From Saccharothrix espanaensis DSM 44229 (lineage in GTDB: Bacteria; Actinomycetota; Actinomycetes; Mycobacteriales; Pseudonocardiaceae): a DNA stretch of 64,000 nt. Both the position numbers and the translations under genes were made by a program. The DNA is taken from positions 6,386,001 to 6,450,000 of the forward strand of contig NC_019673.1 in the NCBI RefSeq assembly GCF_000328705.1, given 5' to 3'. This document shows, piece after piece, positions 36,019 to 42,607 of this stretch (its first letter is position 1; each line of letters starts with the position of its first letter). The notes under the pieces are model-generated. The model had not been told where the DNA came from. It was given only the letters and a program-made list of their open reading frames with translations, and did no database searches.

Positions 36019-36297
36019 GTGGACGATGAGCTGGACCACCAACAGAGGGCCATCGAGCTGTGCGACGGGTTCACCCCGTACGACCTGGTCGCGCTCGGCA
36101 AGCTGGACCAGGACGCGCTGATCGCGCAGTACGAGGCACGGCAGGCGCTGTTCGACCACGTCGACGCGATGTGGGACAAGGCCAAGGCCGACGGGCTCGC
36201 CCCCGCCGACGACCCGCGGTTCTCCGCCGTCGCCGGCCTGCGCGACCTGGCACGGGAACTGCTGTCCAACGCCGAGAACGCCGGCGGCGGCGAATGA
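36019..36297 (+). CDS. Small hypothetical protein, 92 aa
   Basis: From GTG 36019 with GGAAGG eight bases upstream. Acidic and helical (AIELCDGFTPYDLVALGKLD, VDAMWDKAKADGL). No family recognised. It is the first of three closely spaced plus-strand genes, 22 bp before the next. Confidence 0.65.
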   Translation: MDDELDHQQRAIELCDGFTPYDLVALGKLDQDALIAQYEARQALFDHVDAMWDKAKADGLAPADDPRFSAVAGLRDLARELLSNAENAGGGE

Positions 36298-36319
36298 ACC
36301 CACAGGAGAGGGGAACCGC

Positions 36320-36563
36320 GTGATCCACGTCAGCTACCGGCTGCTGGGCGCCGACGGCGACAGCCGCGACGAGCAGGTCGAACGGTCCGAGCACGTCCCG
36401 CGCCTCGGCGAGCTGGTCGGGTTCGACCCGCACCGCTCCTACCAGGTGGTCGACGTGCTGTGGCACCTCGGCGGCAGCGGCGGTCACCGCCTGCGAGCTC
36501 AACTGGCACAAGCACATCGCCCGGGTCACCGCCGACTGGGAGCACAGCCACCCCGACCGGTGA
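36320..36563 (+). pseudogene. Small hypothetical gene with a one-base frameshift
   Basis: It starts at GTG 36320 after AGGAGAGG and reads MIHVSYRLLGADGDSRDEQ and SYQVVDVLWHLGGSGG. At about 36481 one surplus G must be skipped to continue as VTACELNWHKHIARVTADWE and stop at 36563, giving about 80 aa. Without the skip the frame runs on through Arg/Pro-rich sequence into the next gene, which looks artificial. The function is unknown. Confidence 0.55.
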
Positions 36564-36724
36564 TCCGCACCGGACGCGCCGGGCTGGAGCGGCGTTGCTC
36601 CGAACCGGGTGTCCGAAGCGACGGTCGGCGCGTCCCCGGCCCGCACCCGCGGGCCGGGGACGCATCCTGTGCGGGCACGGCGGGACCGCGCCCACGACGG
36701 GGTGCGGCCGGAGGAGGGAACACG

Positions 36725-37120
36725 GTGCCCGAGCACGTCTACGACCAGGCCGACCAGGACCGCACGTACCACGGCGTCCAGGACCGGACCAACGATTCCG
36801 AGTCACGGTTGCTGGTGGAGCAGACCGCGTTCGGAGCCACCGAGCGCGAGCTCGCCCGGTTCCTGCGGGAGATCCACGAACCCGAGCACAGCGGCTTCGG
36901 GTGGGGCTACAACGGCGGCGGCACCAGCGAGACCGCCGCGGCGATCCTGGCCGACGCCCTGGACGCCGCCCCGGAACGGTTCTCCCCGATGGCTGTCCTG
37001 ACCGCCGAGGTCGACCGGCGGCTGCGCGAGGACTTCTGCGTCGACGTGCTCGCCCTGTGCGCCGACGAGTTCCGGCTGCGACGCGGCGCGGTGCTGTTCC
37101 CTGTCAAGTCGGCGTGTTGA
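36725..37120 (+). CDS. Hypothetical protein, 131 aa
   Basis: Starts at GTG 36725 with GGAGGAGGG six bases upstream. It reads DQADQDRTYHGVQDRT, SRLLVEQTAFGATERELAR, then a Gly-rich WGYNGGGTSETAAAIL and DVLALCADEFRLRRGAV. The composition is that of a soluble protein. I do not recognise the family. A strong hairpin follows 30 bp after the stop. Confidence 0.65.
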   Translation: MPEHVYDQADQDRTYHGVQDRTNDSESRLLVEQTAFGATERELARFLREIHEPEHSGFGWGYNGGGTSETAAAILADALDAAPERFSPMAVLTAEVDRRLREDFCVDVLALCADEFRLRRGAVLFPVKSAC

Positions 37121-37149
37121 GATCAGGCCGACGATCCTCGCCCGATCTG

Positions 37150-37184
37150 GCGGGGACACCTGCACGTAGTGCAGGTGTCCCCGC
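37150..37184. terminator. Perfect 16-bp hairpin
   Basis: Arms 37150-37165 and 37169-37184 are exact complements with a 3-nt loop, 30 bp after the plus-strand gene ending at 37120. The rest of the gap to 37426 has no supported gene, though fragments on the minus strand (DSSHVVLGSSGPDAYRRD) could be a remnant. Confidence 0.7.
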
Positions 37185-37426
37185 TGGTCGGCGGCATCCC
37201 GGATGTCGCGGCGGTACGCATCCGGGCCGCTGCTGCCGAGGACGACGTGCGAGCTGTCCACGCACACCGCCGATGTGCGGACTGCGCACGCCAGCAAGGA
37301 AGTCGAGCACGTCGCGCACCATGTTCGGGGCCGGTGTCTCCGGCGGCTTTCCTACGCACGCTGCGGAACTCCGCGCTGTGACCATCACGTCACGCCAAAG
37401 GTCGGATGGCGTAGCTGGGCCGCGGC

Positions 37427-37813
37427 TCAACTGTGCTTGGACATCGTCCCGTCCTGGGCGTGGTCCTGTTCGATCCGTTGGAAGATGTCGGCGTCGGTTT
37501 GCTGCTGCCAGTCGGGCAGGGCGTCCCATTCGGCGACGTAGGACGGCTTCGGATGGGGGAAGTGCCGGTGGATCTGTCCGGTCCAGCAGGCGGCGACGAA
37601 CTGGCCCTTCTGAACGCGGGTGAGTTTCGCGGCGGCGCCGTCGGTTACGGCGAGGAAGTCGCGGACCTGCCGGTAGACCGCGCCGACGGATTCACGTTCC
37701 CATTCCGGGGTGTCCTCCCACGGTGTGACGTAGCCGGCTTTGGGCTCACCCGGGTAGTGCCGGCGGACCCCGGCGATCCACGCTTCACGGAACACACGGG
37801 CACCGTCGGTCAC
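37427..37813 (-). CDS. Hypothetical protein with an internal duplication
   Basis: Reading 128 aa. Two similar segments can be seen: HYPGEPKAGYVTPWEDTPEW followed by a helix, and HFPHPKPSYVAEWDALPDW followed by a helix. This suggests a tandem duplicated domain of about 60 residues. It lies 49 bp downstream of the HTH-TPR regulator on the same strand, so the two are probably co-transcribed. Function unknown. Confidence 0.65.
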   Translation of the reverse strand: MTDGARVFREAWIAGVRRHYPGEPKAGYVTPWEDTPEWERESVGAVYRQVRDFLAVTDGAAAKLTRVQKGQFVAACWTGQIHRHFPHPKPSYVAEWDALPDWQQQTDADIFQRIEQDHAQDGTMSKHS

Positions 37814-37862
37814 GCGGAATCTCCCTTGCTGCTACGAGATCATCGGAGGAGAAGCGGTGTGG

Positions 37863-39098
37863 TCAGGCGACACCGGCGCGGGCGGCGAACTCCGGCAGGC
37901 CGCGCAGGGCAGGTCCGGAGGAGCGCAAATCACGGGTCAGGCGATGGGCCCAGGGACGCACCCGCACCTCCTGCGGCGCTGTCCTCTCCGCCGCGAGCAG
38001 CGCGTGGAACGCCTGCTCGCGCTTACCCCAGGCTCCGTAGGCCAGTGCGACGTCCTCGAAGTAGCGCACGCGCCGTTCGGTGACGGTGATCGAGTCGGGT
38101 GCGATCACGCGGGCGGCGGCGATCGCGGTGCCGTAGTCGCCGAGCTTGCGGTGCACGCTGATCTCGTAGAGCCCGAGGAAACGGGCGTCCACCACGGAGG
38201 TCGCGAGCGTGTCCGGCAGCGCCGCCCGGGGCGTGCGGGCAGCGGCCGTCGCCTCGGCGTGCAGGTCCAGCGCGTCGGAGCGGCGGCCGGCGATCGCGGC
38301 GGTGTACGCGCCGGTCTCCAACAGCATCGCGTAGGCCGCCGCGTGGCGCGGGTCGGCAAGACCGGCCGTCGACTCCAGTTTGGCGGCGGTGTCGACCACC
38401 AACGCCTGGGCCTGATCGGTCCGGTCGTAGCGACGCACCACCACCGCCCCCATCTGCGCGGCCTCCGCCTCCACCAGCAGATCGCCCGACACACGGGCGG
38501 TCGAGATGGCGTGCTCGGACAGCCCGACCGCCATGCCGTCCTCGCCCAGTCGCAACGCCAGCCAAGTGGCATGCCGATACGCGGTGGCGGTCAACGCCTC
38601 GACCTCACCGCACCGCTCGCCGTCCACCACCGCGCGGACGGCCTGGGCGTAGCGGATGGTGTCGGGCACGGCCTTCGCCAACTGGGAGTACCGGCAGGCC
38701 ATGTAGTCGGCCTGGGCCTGCCCGACCAGGTGGCGCAATCCGTCGACGGTGACCGGGCGGGAGCCAGGAGGGGCGGCGCCGGCGGGGGGAAGTCCGAGCA
38801 GCGTGGCACCGGCCACCCCGAGCATCCCGGTCAACAGTTCTCGCCGCAGCACGTCATCACCGCCATCCAGAGCGTCCGTCGGCCCTACCGTAGCGAGTCC
38901 CAACCGGGCCGGGGGGATGCGGTAGCGCGCGGCCAGCCGCCGCAACTCCTCCACGCCCACCGGCCGGCCGCGTTCGATGCGTGACAACGTCGAGCCCGAA
39001 TAGCCCAGCAGTTTCCCTGCCTGGGCGAGAGTGAGGCGGCGTCGCACGCGCTCCGCGCGCAGGACGTCTCCCGGAGACGGCTCCGACATCCCCAGCAT
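37863..39098 (-). CDS. XRE-family regulator with TPR-like helical domain
   Basis: Start at ATG 39098 (alternatively ATG 39089, MSEPSPGD); about 411 aa. The helix-turn-helix reads LTLAQAGKLLGYSGSTLSRI (residues about 20-45). A short hydrophobic stretch follows (LLTGMLGVAGATLLGLPPAG), then about 300 residues of Ala-rich TPR-like helices. This is a common actinobacterial layout for peptide- or phosphorylation-sensing regulators. It is divergent from the small gene at 39353 and the DUF4254 cluster. Confidence 0.85.
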   Translation of the reverse strand: MLGMSEPSPGDVLRAERVRRRLTLAQAGKLLGYSGSTLSRIERGRPVGVEELRRLAARYRIPPARLGLATVGPTDALDGGDDVLRRELLTGMLGVAGATLLGLPPAGAAPPGSRPVTVDGLRHLVGQAQADYMACRYSQLAKAVPDTIRYAQAVRAVVDGERCGEVEALTATAYRHATWLALRLGEDGMAVGLSEHAISTARVSGDLLVEAEAAQMGAVVVRRYDRTDQAQALVVDTAAKLESTAGLADPRHAAAYAMLLETGAYTAAIAGRRSDALDLHAEATAAARTPRAALPDTLATSVVDARFLGLYEISVHRKLGDYGTAIAAARVIAPDSITVTERRVRYFEDVALAYGAWGKREQAFHALLAAERTAPQEVRVRPWAHRLTRDLRSSGPALRGLPEFAARAGVA

Positions 39099-39352
39099 CC
39101 TCACCCCTCGGCGCCCTACTACGCGAGCCCCAATCGGGTCAAGAGCCCGCCCGGAATGCGCACAGCCTGTGCACGAGCGGCACCACACCTGTCAGACCGG
39201 CGCCAGAGACGCTTGGCTGGAGCAAGCAGACCGCCCCCAGACTCCGACAGGCAGGAGAACGAGACATCGCTCCCCGACACGGCGCCCCGCCTGCCTGCCG
39301 GACCACCACCCACACCCACAAACCGTCACCCGAACGTCCCGACAGGACCCCC

Positions 39353-39604
39353 ATGGCTCCGTCGACCGATCCCCCTTCCGCCACAACGTCCGCGCCGCTG
39401 CATTCCTCGCGGCCTGTCCTGGAGTTCGTGAACGGCCACACCTGCGGCCAGTACCTCACGGTCGAGGGCTACTACGAGTGCCGTCACGGCCATCCCCGCC
39501 CCCGCCGTCGCCGCCAGGTAACGACGCAGCGGACTTCGCCGCGGCCGATCCGCGTCGGCCGCCCGTTTCACACCCACACTCCTCGACCTAACAGCCAGTC
39601 TTAG
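39353..39604 (+). CDS. Possible small Cys/His protein, 83 aa
   Basis: From ATG 39353 with AGGA upstream. The segment LEFVNGHTCGQYLTVEGYYE followed by CRHGHP has strongly biased codon usage and a Cys/His pattern suggesting metal binding. The N- and C-termini are low-complexity. A minus-strand frame over the same DNA is also open, so this is uncertain. It is divergent from the HTH-TPR gene. The rest of 39099-39818 shows nothing else. Confidence 0.4.
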   Translation: MAPSTDPPSATTSAPLHSSRPVLEFVNGHTCGQYLTVEGYYECRHGHPRPRRRRQVTTQRTSPRPIRVGRPFHTHTPRPNSQS

Positions 39605-39818
39605 CAGGCCGAACCGCCGCTCCCCCGGAACCCCGCAGCCGGCCAGCCGTCCCGGACCGGAAGCCGAGGCACGAATCCCCGGCGTGTTCGCAGACCTCGC
39701 GGTCACTCCCGGACCGCTCAGCGAAAGGCGAACCCCACCGTCTCGCCTCGGCCGGGCGGTCGCGCCACGCTGCCGGATCGCACCCCAGACCAACACCGAC
39801 CTCCCGGAGGTGGACATC

Positions 39819-40358
39819 GTGGTCCTCGCAACCGCCGACCCCCGAACCCCGCCAGGACTGCCCGAGGACGTCTCCCTGCCCTCCGGCACGTGCCTTGTAC
39901 GCGCGTTCGGCGGCGAACCGACACTCCCCGACGACCTGCTCCCGATTATCGCGGCGTTGGTCCGCACGCACTGGGACCGCGCCGACGCGGTGTCCTCCGC
40001 CCACGACGAACACGCCGACGAATCCGGGTCCGCGTCCGCGGCCCGGGTCCTGGGAGCCGGGGCGACCGCACGGCAGGTGCTCGTCAACCAGATCGACCAG
40101 TGGGCCGCCGACCGGCTCCCGGACGCGGTGCCCGCGGCGCTGCTGCACACCGAGACCCTCGGCCAGCTGGTGGACCGGCTCGCCGCCGCCTGGGTCTCCT
40201 GGCGCACCCTGGCCGGCCACCCCCGCCACCACCGCGACCCCCACGACACGGCCGACGCGCTCGCGACCCTGGCCAATGCCTACGACGACCTGCTGACCGA
40301 CCTCCGCTCCGGACGGCGACGGCTCCCCGGCGTCCCGCTCGGCGCCTTCACCCTGTAG
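39819..40358 (+). CDS. DUF4254-like protein
   Basis: Start at GTG 39819, with GGAGG eight bases upstream; 179 aa. The conserved core VNQIDQWAADRLPDAVPAAL and LHTETLGQLVDRLA, followed by ANAYDDLLTDLRSGRRRLP, matches DUF4254. Its molecular role is unknown. It heads a three-gene cluster with two small cysteine-containing proteins. Confidence 0.75.
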   Translation: MVLATADPRTPPGLPEDVSLPSGTCLVRAFGGEPTLPDDLLPIIAALVRTHWDRADAVSSAHDEHADESGSASAARVLGAGATARQVLVNQIDQWAADRLPDAVPAALLHTETLGQLVDRLAAAWVSWRTLAGHPRHHRDPHDTADALATLANAYDDLLTDLRSGRRRLPGVPLGAFTL

Positions 40359-40363
40359 ACGCC

Positions 40364-40657
40364 GTGCCCACCGACTGGCGCGCCGTCACCGGACTGGCAG
40401 TCCCGGCCGACTCCCCGCTGGGCAGAGGCGGCCGTCACGTCGAGACGGTCACCGGCCACCTGCCCCCGCCCGCCGGCCGCGGCCTGTGCGCCCTCTGTCG
40501 TACCCCGTGGCCCTGCGGACCGTGGGACCGGGCGGCACGGGCGCTGGAGGAAGAGCACCTGCCCGTGGGCTACCTGCTTCCGCTCGACCTGCACGCCGTC
40601 CTCTGGCCTCCCGGGGTCGCCCCTGCCGCGCCGGAGCGACCCGACGGCCCGGCCTGA
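40364..40657 (+). CDS. Small protein with CxxC motif, 97 aa
   Basis: Start at GTG 40364, 5 bp after the DUF4254 stop. It contains GLCALCRTPWPCGPWDRA, a likely metal-binding knuckle, and a hydrophobic VGYLLPLDLHAVLW stretch. No family recognised; it belongs to the DUF4254 operon by spacing. Confidence 0.65.
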   Translation: MPTDWRAVTGLAVPADSPLGRGGRHVETVTGHLPPPAGRGLCALCRTPWPCGPWDRAARALEEEHLPVGYLLPLDLHAVLWPPGVAPAAPERPDGPA

Positions 40658-40676
40658 CCGAGATCGGAGACCACCG

Positions 40677-41024
40677 GTGGACGAAGTGCTCGCGGCCAAC
40701 CTCCACGACGGGCTGACCAGCATCCTGGACGCCTACGACCTGATGGCCACCGAGGGCGGTCCGACGGCCCACCAGGCGCTGGCGGACAGCGCCGTACCGC
40801 GACTGACCGGCACCCTCCGAGACCTGCTCGACCAGCACCGGTCCGACCCGCGCGGCCGGTGCCGCATTTGTCAGCCCCGGTGGCGGATCCGCCCCCCGAG
40901 GTGCCGCGTGTTGCTGATCGCACACCAGCACCTGATCGCCGTCGAGACGCCCGCGACCCCGACCCGGGCCGCTCGACACGCCACCCCCGCCGGCCCCGCG
41001 CACCCCCGGCCGGCGGGTGCCTAG
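40677..41024 (+). CDS. Small CxxC protein whose stop codon lies in the IS630 end
   Basis: From GTG 40677, 115 aa: SILDAYDLMATEGGPTAHQA, RCRICQPRWRI (CxxC) and AHQHLIAVETP, then a Pro/Ala-rich end. The TAG stop is 41022-41024, exactly within the terminal TAG of the IS630 inverted repeat. The native C-terminus may therefore have been cut off by the insertion; 42289-42325, beyond the IS, holds the terminator that would suit this operon. Confidence 0.6.
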   Translation: MDEVLAANLHDGLTSILDAYDLMATEGGPTAHQALADSAVPRLTGTLRDLLDQHRSDPRGRCRICQPRWRIRPPRCRVLLIAHQHLIAVETPATPTRAARHATPAGPAHPRPAGA

Positions 41025-42289
41025 TGCGGTGACCACGAACGTTCACCGGGTTGGGGACACGCCGGACAAGATCCCCGACGGTGACCCGTGGTGATCTCAT
41101 GCTCGGTGGTGACGTAGTCGCCGCCGAGCATGAGGACGGGTCGATGGCCGAGCCGGTCAGAGCACGTCGATTAACCGAGGACGAGGGCCGTCGTCTGCTG
41201 AACTACGTGCGGCGGGGCAAACAGGGCACGATCCGGATGCGCCGGGCGATGATCATCCTGGCGTCGTCGTCGGGAACCCCGGCGCCGTCGATCGCGCGCC
41301 TGGTCGCCGCCGATCCGGACACCGTGCGGGACGTGATCCACGACTTCAACGCCCGCGGTCTGGCGGCCCTGGACCCTAGCTGGGCGGGAGGCCGTCCCCG
41401 CCTGATCGGCCCCGACGACGAAGCGTTCGTCGTGGCGACGGCCAGGGCCCGCCCCGCCAGGTCGGGCCTGCCCCTGACCCGGTCGAGCCTGCGCAAACTG
41501 GCAGCCCACCTGCACCGCAACCCGACCCGCCGGGTCCGCATCGGTCGGGAACGACTGCGGCAGATCCTGCGCGAGCACGGGATCAGCTTCCAGCGGACCC
41601 GGACCTGGAAGACCTCCAACGATCCCGCCTTCGACGCCAAACTCGACCGCATCGACGAGGTCCTGACCCGGTTCCCGAAGCGGTGTTTCGCCTTCGACCA
41701 GTTCGGGCCGCTGTCGATCCGACCGCACCACGGTTCCGGCTGGGCACCGAAAACCAGGCCCGACCGGTTGCCGGCGACCTACCGCCGCACCCACGGCATC
41801 CGCTACTTCCACGGCTGCTACTCCATCGGCGGGGACGAACTCTGGGGCGTGACCAGACGCCGCAAGGCGGCGACCACAGCCTGGCCGCCCTCAAATCGAT
41901 CCGGGCGGCCAGACCCGACGGCGCACCGATCTACGTGATCATGGACAACCTGTCCGCCAACAAGACCCCGAAGATCATCCAGTGGGCCGCCGACAACAAC
42001 GTCGAGATCTGCCTGACCCCGACCTACGCCTCCTGGGCCAACCCCATCGAGCCGCAGTTCGGACCACTGCGCACCTTCGTCATCGCCAACTCGAACCACC
42101 CCAACCACACCGTCCTGGCCAGACGGCTCCAACAACACCTGCGCTGGCGCAACGCCAACGCCCGCCACCCCGACATCCTCGACGCCCAACGCCGCGAACG
42201 AGCCCGCATCCGCAGCGAACGCCACCAACGCTGGGGCCGACCACGCGCCGCCTGACCAACCCGGTGAACGTATGTGGTCAACGCACTAG
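41021..42289 (+). mobile_element. IS630-family insertion sequence
   Basis: Termini at 41021-41054 and 42256-42289 form a 34-bp inverted repeat with three mismatches, starting CTAGTGCG and sharing the core ACGTTCACCGGGTTGG. TA at both outer ends (41022-41023, 42287-42288) fits the TA target preference of the family. One transposase gene, frameshifted, fills it. Confidence 0.88.
41144..42255 (+). pseudogene. IS630-family transposase in two frames
   Basis: The first frame (ATG 41144; ATG 41099 also possible) has the helix-turn-helix (GTPAPSIARLVAADPDTVRD) and the first catalytic Asp in CFAFDQFGPLSI. At about 41865 one G is missing, after which the second frame continues SLAALKSIRAARPDGAPIYV, IMDNLSANKTP (second Asp) and WANPIEPQFGPL (Glu) to 42255. 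Some IS630 elements use programmed frameshifts, but the lost G in a G-run looks like a simple deletion or base-call error. Confidence 0.85.
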
Positions 42290-42325
42290 GCGGTGGAGGG
42301 ACGCCGCATCCGTCCCTCCACCGCC
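42289..42325. terminator. 15-bp hairpin right of IS630
   Basis: GGCGGTGGAGGGACG pairs exactly with CGTCCCTCCACCGCC across a 7-nt loop. It directly abuts the IS630 end and probably terminated the 39819-41024 operon before the insertion. Confidence 0.7.
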
Positions 42326-42382
42326 CCGTTTACGCAGCAGGGTCGGCCGGTTCGTTAGTGACGAGGTCGATACACGGCAAAT

Positions 42383-42607
42383 ATGATCGATGGCTACAAC
42401 GACGAACCGATCCGGCTGTCCGACGAGCTGGCAGAACAGAGTCGGTGCCCGCCCCGAGGGCAGCCCCGACAACGTGACCCAGTTCGCCACCTTGAACCTC
42501 TACCACGTCGGTGGGCTGCGCACCGGTCCCGACGTCGTGCTGTCGTTCGCCGTAGAAGTGCGGGAAGGTAGGGGAATCCGTCGGAGGTGGTGCTCAGTGT
42601 GCGGGCG
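42383..42607 (+). pseudogene. Possible small frameshifted gene
   Basis: From ATG 42383 one frame gives MIDGYNDEPIRLSDELAEQ. The next frame gives GARPEGSPDNVTQFATLNLY and HVGGLRTGPDVVLSFAVEV. Joined by a one-base shift near 42450 they make plausible protein, which ends unclearly where the minus-strand ATPase gene terminates. Weak evidence; family unknown. Confidence 0.3.

Noticed and set aside
36803..37297. A minus-strand frame across the hairpin at 37150
   Set aside because: Some strings look protein-like, but it is antisense to the supported gene at 36725-37120 and encodes the hairpin palindrome; kept only as a possible remnant note.
39326..40276. A 316-codon minus-strand frame opposite the DUF4254 gene
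   Set aside because: The plus strand has the ribosome site, DUF4254 motifs and better codon pattern.
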